Of a stretch of 64,000 nt of DNA, positions 9,273-18,184 are shown in pieces (position 1 is the stretch's first letter; every line of letters starts with the position of its first letter). The notes under the pieces are model-generated. The model worked only from the letters and a program-made list of their open reading frames with translations, did not search any database and was not told the DNA's origin. The translations under genes were made by a program, and so were the position numbers. Source of the stretch: CAMDPA01 sp963825625 (lineage in GTDB: Bacteria; Pseudomonadota; Alphaproteobacteria; Rhizobiales; Hyphomicrobiaceae); NCBI GenBank assembly GCA_963825625.1, contig CAWGUF010000016.1:310001-374000 (forward strand), in the 5' to 3' direction.

Positions 9273-10109
9273 ATGTCCAAGTGGAACATGATCATTGATG
9301 TTGCCGAGTGCACCAACTGCAATTTGTGCACGTTGGCGATAATGGACGAGTACGTCGGCAACGACTTTCCTGGTGTGGCGGCAGCGATGCCGCGGCATGG
9401 GCATCGTTGGGTTGAGATCCTCCAGAAGGAGCGCGGCGGCGGGACGATGATCGACATCGCTTACGTGCCGACGACATGCAACCATTGCGACGATGCGCCT
9501 TGTATCAAGGCGGCGAGACACGGCGCGGTGACCAAGCGCGAGGATGGGATCGTCGTCATTGATCCGATCAAATCCAAGGGGCAGCGGGAGCTGGTCGAGG
9601 CGTGTCCCTATGGGCATATCTGGTGGAATGAGGAGCTCAATATTCCCCAATCCTGGCCGTTCGACGCGCATCTCATCGACCAGGGCTGGCGGCAGACCCG
9701 CGGCGCGCAGGCGTGTCCGACCGGGGCGATGAAAGTCATCAAGATCGATGACACGGAGATGGAGCGGATGGTGCAGCGCGAGGGGCTAGAGGTATTGAAG
9801 CCGGAGCTGGGCACCAGGCCGCGCGTGTACTACCGGAATTTGTGGCGCTATTCGACATGTTTCATCGGCGGATCAGTGGTCGAGACGCGTGACGGCCTGG
9901 ACGAGTGCGTGGAGGGGGCCAAGGTCCGGTTGATGAAGGACGGGGCCGAGATCCGGACCACGACCACGGATACCTATGGCGATTTCAAGCTCGACAAACT
10001 GAGTGAGGGGTCCGGCGGGTACACGGTGGAGATTACGCATGCTGGCCGCGCGGTGACGCGCGAGGCCGTCCTGGGTGAGAGCGTTTATCTCGGCGAGATC
10101 CGGCTGTAA
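9273..10109 (+). CDS. Transhydroxylase/resorcinol hydroxylase-type iron-sulfur small subunit
   Basis: The 278-residue electron-transfer partner of the Mo subunit. Residues 1 to about 195 are a ferredoxin-like iron-sulfur module (ECTNCNLC, TTCNHCDDAPC, EACPYG, QACPTG). A segment LKPELGTRPRVYYRNL follows, characteristic of the transhydroxylase beta subunit, and then a Cna-B-like beta domain (CVEGAKVRLMKDG, TYGDFKLDKL, YTVEITHAG). The set is incomplete: the fourth Cys of the first motif is Ile (CTLAI), and the region where a CxxC precedes AHL reads SWPFDAHL. It therefore has ligands for fewer clusters than the three reported for the Pelobacter enzyme. The start at 9273 follows TAGGAGTGCCC. Confidence 0.88.
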   Translation: MSKWNMIIDVAECTNCNLCTLAIMDEYVGNDFPGVAAAMPRHGHRWVEILQKERGGGTMIDIAYVPTTCNHCDDAPCIKAARHGAVTKREDGIVVIDPIKSKGQRELVEACPYGHIWWNEELNIPQSWPFDAHLIDQGWRQTRGAQACPTGAMKVIKIDDTEMERMVQREGLEVLKPELGTRPRVYYRNLWRYSTCFIGGSVVETRDGLDECVEGAKVRLMKDGAEIRTTTTDTYGDFKLDKLSEGSGGYTVEITHAGRAVTREAVLGESVYLGEIRL

Positions 10110-10253
10110 GCGGTTGAAGCTAGGTGGCTGAGATGCGGCGACGGAAGGTTGGCGCCGTCCGGACTGGGGCCCCGGCATGACGGTGGCGCAGTGTGGCGCG
10201 TGAGGCTGTCCGGGCCGTCAAGTGCCGTGCGGACCAAAACTGATCTGGTGTTG

Positions 10254-10310
10254 TGACTGAGACATTCGGTTCGCACCTGCGGCTGGCACGCCAACCGAAT
10301 GTCTGCGTCA
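10254..10310. repeat. Intergenic palindrome, copy 1 of a repeat family
   Basis: An inverted repeat with 18-base arms (10254-10271 and 10293-10310, two mismatches) around the loop CGCACCTGCGGCTGGCACGCC. It lies between the convergent iron-sulfur subunit and TRAP permease genes. The arm core GACATT and the loop core CGGCTGG recur in the two palindromes at 21068-21146 and 21160-21235. It could act as a bidirectional terminator here, but has no T-run. Confidence 0.7.
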
Positions 10311-10337
10311 AAATACAAAACTGGAATTAGAGCCTTG

Positions 10338-11688
10338 CTAGCTACCCATCAGGCTGGGTAGCCACAGCGCGATGTTCGGAAATGCGATCAACAGTCCGAC
10401 GAGGATCGCGTCGCAAACGAGATAAGGGAACGCCGCCAGCGCGACCTGGGCCAAGGTGGTACCTCGCACCATCCCCATCATGATGAACAGCAGCAGGCCG
10501 AAGGGTGGCGTCGTTGCCGCTCATCTCCAGCGACATCAGCACGATGATTGCGAACCAGATCGGATCGTAGCCAAGCGCGATTGCGATCGGGAAGAAGATC
10601 GGCGTGGTGATCATCATCATGGACACTTGATCCATGAACATGCCGAGCATTATCAGCACGACAAACATGGCGACGATGATCAGCACCGGCGCGATCTTGA
10701 ATGCCGTCGCCCATTCGACGAAGCCTTTGCTGGCGCCGGACAGGGACAGAAGCTGGCTGAACACGATCGAGTTCATCAGGATGAAGAACACCATGCCGAC
10801 AGTCCGGATGGTGCCCATCAGCGACTTGGACATCGCATCCCAGGTGAACTTGCCTTTCAGCACAGCCAGAATGATGACACCGAGCACGCCGAAGGAGGCC
10901 GACTCCGACGGGGTTGCCCAGCCGAGCACGATGAAGCCGATCACCATGAAGACGACGAGGCCCATCGGCAGGATGTTGACGATAATCTGGCGGATCTTCT
11001 CGCCGAGCGGCGTCGGCTCCACATCGTAGGTCGGAGCCGAATCGGGGAACAGCGCGAGATGCGACCAGATGTACGTCACGTAGAGAGTCGCGAGCAGCAA
11101 ACCAGGCAACAAGCCGGCAATAAGCAGTCTGCCGACGTCGACGCCGGCGATGCTGGCCAGCAGCACGCCGAGCGAGGATGGCGGGATGATCATGGCGAGG
11201 CCGCCGGTGCCCAGCACGGGGCCCATCGCCATGTGCTTCGAATAGCCGCGCCGCTGCATTTCCGGCACCATCAGCGAGCCGAGCATGGCGGTGTTGGCCA
11301 TCGTCGAGCCGGTCAGCGTCGAGAACAGCGTGCCGCCCATCACGGTCAGATAGCACAAGCGACCGCGCAGCTTACCGAGTAGCTTGTCCAGCGCATCGAA
11401 TAGCGAAATTGCCAGTCCGGTGTGGAAGAACAGCGCTCCCATCAGCAGAAACATCGGTATCGGTACGAGCGTGAACGAGGTGATCGCCTGCGGCGCGCTG
11501 TCCATGATCTGCGGCAGCTTGGTATTAGCCTCGCGCAGGAATGCGCCAACCGACGAGTAGTCGCGGATGACGAATACGGTGGTGCCGATGATGTTCGTGA
11601 TGAGGAACGTCATGGCGACTGGAAAGCCCAGCATCATGCCAAGCATGACGCAGCCCATCAGGATGGCGCCGGCCCAATACCATTCCAT
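10338..11688 (-). CDS. dctM: TRAP transporter large permease DctM (frameshifted near 3' end)
   Basis: This is the transporting membrane subunit of a TRAP system, which imports organic acids with a sodium gradient. It contains many hydrophobic segments and family sequences such as GSTMANTAMLGSLMVPEM, MIIPPSSLGVLLA and MFMDQVSMMMITTPIFFPI. Near the C-terminus the frame breaks. Removing one T of the TT at 10514-10515 restores SGTTPPFGLLLF and the last helix (LVCDAILVGLLIAFP), ending at a stop at 10338. With it the protein has the normal length of about 449 residues. Its start lies two bases after the dctQ stop. The TRAP genes and the binding proteins upstream share one strand. Confidence 0.88.
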
Positions 11689-11690
11689 GG

Positions 11691-12206
11691 TCAGACGCTG
11701 TCCTTCACTTCGCCGAGGTCATAGGTGTAGTAGTGGCGCCTGCCGATGAGGAACATCAGGAATTCCAGACCGACGAGGGTAAAGCCGAGAGTCAGCGGCG
11801 CGAATTGCAGCCAAGACGGCATATCCACGCCTCGCACGTCCAACGCCCCGCTGTTGATTGCTTCCCACATGAGGTTCCAGGCGAACCAGGCGCAACCGAA
11901 CGAGACGATGATGCAGGTGAGATAGACGAACTTGGCCAACACGATCTGGACAGGGCGGGGTACCGCCGACACGACTGCCTCGATCGCAACGTGACCACGT
12001 TCGCGAACGAGGAAGCCGGCCGGCAGCATGGCGACGTAGAGCAGTGCGTACTCCACGACCGATGACGTCCAGAGCGGTGGACTGAGCCCATAAGTCCTCA
12101 TCGAGACATCGACCACAATCATCACGAACAGCACGACGATGATGACGCAGGCGATCCATGCCAGCAGCAGGGACACCTTGCCGATTGCCCAGTCGATGGC
12201 GGCCAT
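11691..12206 (-). CDS. dctQ: TRAP transporter small permease DctQ
   Basis: The 171-residue small membrane subunit of the TRAP transporter, which supports the large permease. Four hydrophobic segments are visible: VSLLLAWIACVIIVVLFVMI, VVEYALLYVAMLPAGFLV, FVYLTCIIVSFGCAWFAW and LTLGFTLVGLEFLMFLI. The conserved RERGHVAIEAV follows the second segment. It is placed between the binding protein and dctM, the usual order, with 20 bases to the former and 2 to the latter. Confidence 0.9.
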   Translation of the reverse strand: MAAIDWAIGKVSLLLAWIACVIIVVLFVMIVVDVSMRTYGLSPPLWTSSVVEYALLYVAMLPAGFLVRERGHVAIEAVVSAVPRPVQIVLAKFVYLTCIIVSFGCAWFAWNLMWEAINSGALDVRGVDMPSWLQFAPLTLGFTLVGLEFLMFLIGRRHYYTYDLGEVKDSV

Positions 12207-12226
12207 ATTATCGATATCCGCTGTGA

Positions 12227-13282
12227 TTACTTGTGCAGGCGCGCGTTGGCGGAGGGAATATCAGCCTGACGGTTGGGTTTGCCGGGGATGTACATCAGTG
12301 GTTTGAGCTTGTCATGGTTTTCCGGCGCACGCGTCTTGAGCTCCTTCCAGATCTCTTCGTGGGCGAGGTCGATATATTTCTCCGCCGCGGCTCCCTTCAG
12401 CGGCACGTCGATCATGCCGTCGGCCTTGAGCTTGACCTCCTCCTTCAACCGCTCGCCCTCGGTCCAATGCACACTTGTCGTCTCGTACTTGACGGCAAGG
12501 TCGTTGAGGAAGTCCTGCTGCTTTTTCGATAGGCCTTTCCAAACGTCGAGGTTGACCAGCTCGATGGTATTGGTGTTATAGAAATTCGGCAGTATGCGGT
12601 ATTTTGCAATTTTGTGCGTTCCTAGTGCCACGATGGAAACGTCGGTAAAACCGAAACCGTCGACGGTGCCACGTTCCAGCGCCGTATAAACTTCGCTCGA
12701 TTTGATGTTGATGGTCGTGGCACCGAGCGCGCGGAACAGGGGGCGATAGGTGCCGGTGGCGCGCATCTTCAAGCCGGTGAGATCCGGAAGGCCGTCTTTC
12801 AATTTCGGCGGCTTGGTCAGGAACATGTAGTAGGAGGTCATGCTCTTGCCCCAGGCCAGCAAGTGCACGCCGAGCTTCTTCTCGACGATCTCCTGCATCA
12901 TCTTGAAAGAGCCGTTGGCGCGCATCTGGCTTGCGCCCTGGTTGGAGGCCAGGAACGCGTAGGCCTCCGGGATCGAGCCGATCCAGTAGGACATCGGTCC
13001 GGACAGCAGATCGAATTGGCCGCGCTTGAGAGCGGCGGCAGCCTTGGTCGGTGGGATGACCTCCTGACCACCAAGATATTTGATGGTGACCACGTCCTTG
13101 CCGGTCTCGTTGACCTTGGCGACGAAGTTGGCAAGGTAGCTGCGGGTCAGAGTATTGGTTTGCTCGAGAGCGGTGACGGCTTTCAGCTCTTTGCCTTGTG
13201 CTGCCGCCTGGCCGGCAAAGTTGACGAGGGCCAAAACACTGGTTCCGGCCATCAGTGCGCGCACCGATATCGAGCAGGACAT
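12227..13282 (-). CDS. dctP: TRAP-type (DctP-like) solute-binding protein, paralogue 1
   Basis: A periplasmic binding protein of 351 residues that feeds the DctQM permease. A signal peptide (ALMAGTSVLALVNFAGQAAAQ) precedes the mature domain. Family features include TGLKMRATGTYRPLFRALGA, where the conserved Arg contacts ligand carboxylates, and RGTVDGFGFTDVS. The ATG at 13282 (MSCSIS) is chosen over longer in-frame starts because GGGAG lies upstream at proper spacing. It is the copy adjacent to dctQ. It ends in NHDKLKPLMYIPGKP, a tail nearly identical in the two paralogues upstream. Confidence 0.9.
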   Translation of the reverse strand: MSCSISVRALMAGTSVLALVNFAGQAAAQGKELKAVTALEQTNTLTRSYLANFVAKVNETGKDVVTIKYLGGQEVIPPTKAAAALKRGQFDLLSGPMSYWIGSIPEAYAFLASNQGASQMRANGSFKMMQEIVEKKLGVHLLAWGKSMTSYYMFLTKPPKLKDGLPDLTGLKMRATGTYRPLFRALGATTINIKSSEVYTALERGTVDGFGFTDVSIVALGTHKIAKYRILPNFYNTNTIELVNLDVWKGLSKKQQDFLNDLAVKYETTSVHWTEGERLKEEVKLKADGMIDVPLKGAAAEKYIDLAHEEIWKELKTRAPENHDKLKPLMYIPGKPNRQADIPSANARLHK

Positions 13283-13545
13283 TCTGGGCTCTCCCATTAT
13301 GCGTTCGTTTTGGACGGACGGTCGCAATTCGTTGCAGACCTGGGGCCTGTTGGGCTCTTGGCCTAGCATACTGGTCGCTGTCCGCCAATTTGTCAAACGG
13401 CTCGTTGGCGTTCAGAAAGTTGTTAGTCGCGCGTCTTGCAAACAGGGCAAGCGCACACGTGTCGCATCCCGTGCACAGCACAGGATGCGACTTGGGTTGG
13501 TTGGCTCAGTGTGCACCGGCTGTGGGCGCATGAACCGTCGGCGTG

Positions 13546-14634
13546 CTACTGCTGCAATCGTGCGTTGGCGGACTTGAGATCGACCTGACGGTTCGGCTTT
13601 CCGGGCATGTACATCAGCGGCTTCAGCTTATCGTGATATTCGGAGCGCTTCTTCAACTCGTTCCAGATCTGCTGGTGGGCAATATCGAGATAGCGCGCGG
13701 CCGCGTCCCCTTTGAGCACGATGTCCTTGAGGCCGACCTTCTTGACCTCCACTTCCTCCTTCAGGCGCTCTTTCTCCATGTAGTGTACAGTTTCGGTCTC
13801 GTACTTGATGCCCTGCTCGGTCAGGCAGGCGCGCTGCTTGTCATCGAGCTTCTTCCAGACATCCGAGTTGATCAGAACGACGTTGTTGCCCTGGTAGAAA
13901 TTCGGCAGCACACGGTATTTGGCAACCTTGTGGTAGCCCAGCGGGACGACGGATACGTCGGTGAAGCCGAAGCCGTCGACCGTGCCGCGCTCCATCGCGG
14001 TGATAATCTCGCTGGTCTTGATGTTGACCGTGATCGCGCCGAGGGCATTGAACAGCGGCCGGTAGGTGCCGGTGGCGCGCATCTTCATGCCGGTGAGATC
14101 CGGTATGCCGTCCTTCATCTTCGGCTCTTTGGCAAGATACATGTAATAGGACGTCATGTTCTCGCCCCAGGCGATGAGGTGAACACCGGCCTTTTTCGCA
14201 AACGCTTCCTCGAGAATTTTCCAGGCGCCGTTCTTGCGCAGCTCGCGCGGGCCCTGATTTGCGGCCTGCATGGCATAGCCTTCAGGCACGGTGCCGATGA
14301 AATAGGCGGTCGGCGAATGCAGCATGTCGAACTGGCCGCGTTTCAACGCTCCAGCCGACTTGGTCGGCGGCACGACCTCCTGGCCGCCCAGATATTTGAT
14401 CTGAACCGAACCGCTGCAGTGCTTATTGACCAGCGGCATGTAGACGTCGAGGAAGCTGCGCGCGACGGAATTGGTTTGTTGCAGTGATGTCACTGCGTTG
14501 ATCGTGACGCCGCTGGCGAATACCGGTGTCGCGCATGCGGCGATGGCGAGGGCGCTGATACCACCCGTCGAGCGCAGTACATACCGGGATACGGCGGGGT
14601 TTGGTCTGGAGGTTGGTTGTGGGCATGGTTTCAC
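13546..14634 (-). CDS. dctP: TRAP-type (DctP-like) solute-binding protein, paralogue 2
   Basis: The second of three tandem binding proteins, about 362 residues. After a probable signal segment (ISALAIAACATPVFASG) it shows SVQIKYLGGQEVVPPTKSAG, GMKMRATGTYRPLFNALGA and RGTVDGFGFTDVSVVPLG, matching the neighbouring copies at most positions. A GTG at 14634 is the likely start, but its ribosome site is weak, so the N-terminus is uncertain. A 263-base gap separates it from paralogue 1. The differences from the other copies in the KTSEI and LITD-type regions suggest a different ligand, but this is inference. Confidence 0.85.
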   Translation of the reverse strand: MKPCPQPTSRPNPAVSRYVLRSTGGISALAIAACATPVFASGVTINAVTSLQQTNSVARSFLDVYMPLVNKHCSGSVQIKYLGGQEVVPPTKSAGALKRGQFDMLHSPTAYFIGTVPEGYAMQAANQGPRELRKNGAWKILEEAFAKKAGVHLIAWGENMTSYYMYLAKEPKMKDGIPDLTGMKMRATGTYRPLFNALGAITVNIKTSEIITAMERGTVDGFGFTDVSVVPLGYHKVAKYRVLPNFYQGNNVVLINSDVWKKLDDKQRACLTEQGIKYETETVHYMEKERLKEEVEVKKVGLKDIVLKGDAAARYLDIAHQQIWNELKKRSEYHDKLKPLMYMPGKPNRQVDLKSANARLQQ

Positions 14635-14709
14635 CTTTTCGTGGATTGACCGTTTGAAGGTTGGAAGAATCTAGGTTGCCAGAGATGGCTCAGGTGTGGT
14701 TGGGGCGGA

Positions 14710-15732
14710 CTATTGCACCTGCAGTGTCGGCTTGCCTGGGATGTACATCAGGGGCTTCAGCTTGTCGTGGTTCTGGGAGCGTGACTTGAGCTCCTTCCAG
14801 ATTTCCTCGTGGGCGATTTCCAGATACTTCTCCGCCGCCTTGCCTTTCATCACCACGTCGATGACGCCGCCGGCCTTCAATATTTTTTCTTCCTCCAGGC
14901 GCTGTGCTTCGACCCATTTCACTGCGCTCGTTTCGTAGGCGATGGCCTGCTGCTGCATGCAGTCGCGCTCTTTGGGCGACAAGCCGTCCCACATCGCCTT
15001 GTTGATGAACAGCATGTTCACGCCGCGGTAGTAGTTCGGCATAACGCGATACTTGGCGACTTTGTAGAAACCGAGCGAGGCGATGGACACGTCGGGGAAG
15101 CCGAAACCGTCAACTGTGCCGCGCTGCAAGGCGGTCAGCAACTCGCTCGATTTGATGGAGATGGGTACGCCGCCCAGCGCCTTGATCAGGGGACGGTAGG
15201 TGCCAGTCGTGCGCATCTTGACGCCGCTGAGATCGAGGAGGCCGTCCTTCAGCTTCGGCTCTTTCGTCATGTAGAGGTAGTAGGTGCTCTGGTTCTCGCC
15301 CCAGGCCAGAAGGTGGACCCCGGCCTTTTCCAGATAGATCTCCTGCATCATCTTCCAGGCGCCGTTCTTGCGCAACTCGCGCGGGCTCTGGTTGGCGGCC
15401 AGGGCAGCATATGCCTCCGGGGCGGTGCCGACGAAGTAGGTAGCGGGCGATGACAGGATGTCGAACTGGCCGCGTTTCAGCGCGTTCATGGCCTTGTCGG
15501 GGGGGACGACCTCCTGGCCTCCGAGGTAGCGGATTGATACGGTGCCCTTGCAGTTCTGGTTGACGGCCTTTTCGTAGTTCTCGCGATAGCTGCGGGCCAG
15601 AATATTGTTTTGCTGGAGCGCTGAAACGGCTGTCAGCTGACGTTCCGCGAGGGCTGGCGATCCGGCGGCTGCGATCCCGAGCGTCGCAGTTGCGGCCAGG
15701 CTAAGGCGGCTCTGTGCTGACAGCTTGTGCAT
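14710..15732 (-). CDS. dctP: TRAP-type (DctP-like) solute-binding protein, paralogue 3
   Basis: The third tandem binding protein, 340 residues. It has a clear signal peptide (ATATLGIAAAGSPALAE) and the same core: IRYLGGQEVVPPDKAMNA, GVKMRTTGTYRPLIKALGG, RGTVDGFGFPDVS and the tail NHDKLKPLMYIPGKP. It lacks the SANARL extension that ends the other two copies. AGGGAG stands before the ATG at 15732. It is transcribed toward paralogue 2 and probably begins the transporter unit. Confidence 0.9.
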   Translation of the reverse strand: MHKLSAQSRLSLAATATLGIAAAGSPALAERQLTAVSALQQNNILARSYRENYEKAVNQNCKGTVSIRYLGGQEVVPPDKAMNALKRGQFDILSSPATYFVGTAPEAYAALAANQSPRELRKNGAWKMMQEIYLEKAGVHLLAWGENQSTYYLYMTKEPKLKDGLLDLSGVKMRTTGTYRPLIKALGGVPISIKSSELLTALQRGTVDGFGFPDVSIASLGFYKVAKYRVMPNYYRGVNMLFINKAMWDGLSPKERDCMQQQAIAYETSAVKWVEAQRLEEEKILKAGGVIDVVMKGKAAEKYLEIAHEEIWKELKSRSQNHDKLKPLMYIPGKPTLQVQ

Positions 15733-15884
15733 GGTGTTCTCCCTAAATCATTATTCTTGTTCGTTACCGGCGAAGCGATCTCTGGCGTCCCGCATGCTGG
15801 GTGTTGCCCGGCGTGCAGGTTTAGGCCTAGATCAGGCTCGTTGACGTGCTGGTGGCAGATTGCGGCATGTGAGACGGTATTTCA

Positions 15885-16385
15885 ATGGGCAATTGCCCGA
15901 GACGTGGTGGACCCCGCATGCTTGTCCTCGCTCCCGACGCATCGCCGCTGCTTGCCGCGCTGGCTCCGATCACCGATGCCGCGCTGCGGGTCGCCGTGGG
16001 GGTGCTGCTGATACCGCATGGCTTGCGCCAGTACTTCTGCATGTTCCCGAATACGGGATTGCCGACGAAAACATTCCAGGATTCCATCGACAGTTTCGAT
16101 CGGCAAGGCTACCGGCCTGGGTGGCTCTGGGTCCGGGCGGTATCGTTCACGCACCTCGTCTGCGGCCCGCTGGTGGCGGTGGGTTTGTTCACGCGGTTGG
16201 CAGCAATTCCTGTGTGTATTTTCCTGTTGGTCGCCTGCTTCGAGCGCTACCGGATCGGCAAATGGTTCTGGAACACGCTCGGGGTGGAATATGTGCTGCT
16301 GTGGACGGTGGCCGCGATCTGGATTCTGGTGCACGGGCCGGGCATTTATTCGCTCGATCATATGCTCGGTCTGACCCAGCGGTAG
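15885..16385 (+). CDS. DoxX-family membrane protein
   Basis: A small integral membrane protein of up to 166 residues with four hydrophobic segments: LRVAVGVLLIPHGL, VSFTHLVCGPLVAVGLF, LAAIPVCIFLLVACF and EYVLLWTVAAIWILV. The opening GVLLIPHGLRQYF and the spacing fit the DoxX/DoxD-like family, whose members often accompany redox enzymes. The start is uncertain: the in-frame ATG at 15918 (MLVLAPD) has a GGTGG-like site, whereas the one at 15885 has none. It is divergent from the binding-protein genes. Its function cannot be given. Confidence 0.75.
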   Translation: MGNCPRRGGPRMLVLAPDASPLLAALAPITDAALRVAVGVLLIPHGLRQYFCMFPNTGLPTKTFQDSIDSFDRQGYRPGWLWVRAVSFTHLVCGPLVAVGLFTRLAAIPVCIFLLVACFERYRIGKWFWNTLGVEYVLLWTVAAIWILVHGPGIYSLDHMLGLTQR

Positions 16386-16471
16386 TTTTCAGTTCATGCT
16401 GCGTTCAGGTTGTCGCCGCGATGCTGCCATGCCTGGGGAGGCGAGAGCACTTCGCCCTGGAGGATCGGGAT

Positions 16472-17011
16472 ATGTCATCACAACGGATTGCAGCAGCTGT
16501 GCTGGCTGCCGTCGTGTCATTCGGTGGAATTCCTGCTGTCGGCGCTGATCTTTATGGTCCCAACTCGTATGGGGAGGCGCGGCCGGACGACGATCCGCGC
16601 TATAGCGACATCTACCGGCATCCGCCGCCACCTCCGCCTCGGTATGCGGCGCCTTATGTTCCACGGGGTTCGACCGAGGGGCCACCGGCTTACCGCGATG
16701 ATCGCGGTTATCTGCGCCCAATGTCGCCGCCGCCCTATGCTCCGCGCTATCGGCGTGAAGAGACTGCGTCCAGGTGCGTGGCTCCCGACGTCGCGCGGGC
16801 GCGCCTGGAGCGGCAAGGCTGGCACGATTTCCGGGACGTGATGCTGGAGGGAGATGTGGCGGTGTTGCGGGCGCGGGCCGCGGATGGCCGGCGCTACGAG
16901 ATCACTGTCGATCGATGCGGGGGCGAGGTGCTGGAAGCGCGTCCGGTATGGCGTCGCGCAGCGCGGATGCGCCGGGACTGGGATAGCCGGCGCCGGTTCG
17001 ATGGCTATTGA
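16472..17011 (+). CDS. Secreted proline/tyrosine-rich hypothetical protein
   Basis: A 179-residue protein of unknown function. A signal peptide (MSSQRIAAAVLAAVVSFGG, cleavage near AVGA-D) is followed by a low-complexity region rich in Pro, Tyr and Arg (HPPPPPPRYAAPYVP, SPPPYAPRYRRE). The C-terminal 60 residues form a compact domain (DVARARLERQGWHDFRDVML, ADGRRYEITVDRCGGEV) that resembles PepSY-like domains. GGAGGATC precedes the ATG at 16472. It stands alone between DoxX and a hydrolase. The proline-rich part suggests an envelope location. Confidence 0.75.
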   Translation: MSSQRIAAAVLAAVVSFGGIPAVGADLYGPNSYGEARPDDDPRYSDIYRHPPPPPPRYAAPYVPRGSTEGPPAYRDDRGYLRPMSPPPYAPRYRREETASRCVAPDVARARLERQGWHDFRDVMLEGDVAVLRARAADGRRYEITVDRCGGEVLEARPVWRRAARMRRDWDSRRRFDGY

Positions 17012-17220
17012 TCGGTTGGTGCGGTGGCGGCGTTTTCCAACCTGCCGCCACTGAAACACGTTTTCGGTTTGATGGCCTTGCGAGCCGGTCGCCCTTTTTT
17101 GGACCAAGGCTGTGGGCTCGCGCCTGATTTTCTCGGACTGGCTTTCTCGGACTGGCGTCAGGAAGATCGTATATCTATCCTGTAGGCTGGACGTAGGGGC
17201 AGGTGGGGCGGGAGCAGGCA

Positions 17221-18184
17221 ATGGAGCTGGTTTCACTGGCGAGGAACCCGGTGCCGAGTGGTGCCGTGACTGGTACATTCGCCGGATATGATGGTGGCCC
17301 AATCCGGTTCGCGCGATTCGCTGCCACACGCGGACCGCGGCGGGGCACAGTCTGCGTCTTTCCCGGGCGTTCTGAATTCATCGAGAAGTATTTCGAGGTG
17401 ATCGCGGATCTGCGCCGGCGCGGATATGCGGTGGCGATCATGGATTGGAGGGGACAGGGCGGCTCGTGTCGGCCGCTGGCAGAGCATCGTAAGGGCCATA
17501 TCGGGGATTTCAGCGAGCACGATCGAGATCTGGCCTGTTTCATGCGAGAGATCGTGCTGCCGGATTGTCCACCGCCCTATGTCGCGCTCGCGCATTCGAT
17601 GGGCGGCAATATTCTGCTGCGGAATGCCGGGCAGGCGGGGTCCTGGTTCGAGCGCATGGTGCTGACCTCGCCAATGATTGCGCTGCATCCTTCGCAGCTC
17701 GGTTTTCCGCCCTGGATGGTGCGCATATTCGCCGAGGTCGGTTGTCTTTCGGGCTTCGCGACACGGTATGTCCCCGGTGGTGCAGAGCGACCGGAGGCGA
17801 CTGCCATATTCGAGGGCAACGTGCTTACGACAGATCGGGAGCGGTTCAGCCGCAACCGGAATCTGGCGGAGGTGGCGTCGGCGCTGACAGTCGGGTCGCC
17901 GACGATCGGGTGGTTGCGGGCGGCGATGCGATCGATGGATATGCTGTCCGACCCTGAGTATGCCGTGCGCATCTCGATTCCGATCCTGTTCTTCATCGCG
18001 GGCAAGGACACCATCGTCTTGCAGTCCGCAGCGGAGGATTTTGCCGCTCGAAATCAAGTCCGGTACGCAGGTCGTCCTGGCGAATGCGCGGCACGAGATT
18101 CTACAGGAGGCGGATGATGTGAGAGGGCGCTTCTGGGCCGCTTTCGATGCGTATATGAACGTAGGGGAGGACATCGCGAGGTGA
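17221..18184 (+). CDS. Alpha/beta hydrolase, lysophospholipase (PldB) type (frameshifted)
   Basis: A serine hydrolase of the monoglyceride lipase/lysophospholipase group. Family features are VCVFPGRSEFIEKYFEVI, MDWRGQGGS and the nucleophile elbow in ALAHSMGGN, with the acid residue in FIAGKDTIV. The start at 17221 follows GGGAGCAGGCA. The frame is lost at the AAA run 18051-18053. With one A removed the sequence continues RIKSGTQVVLANARHEI, which contains the catalytic His (ARHE), and ends DAYMNVGEDIAR at 18184, giving 320 residues. The chain is therefore complete apart from the extra base. Confidence 0.85.
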
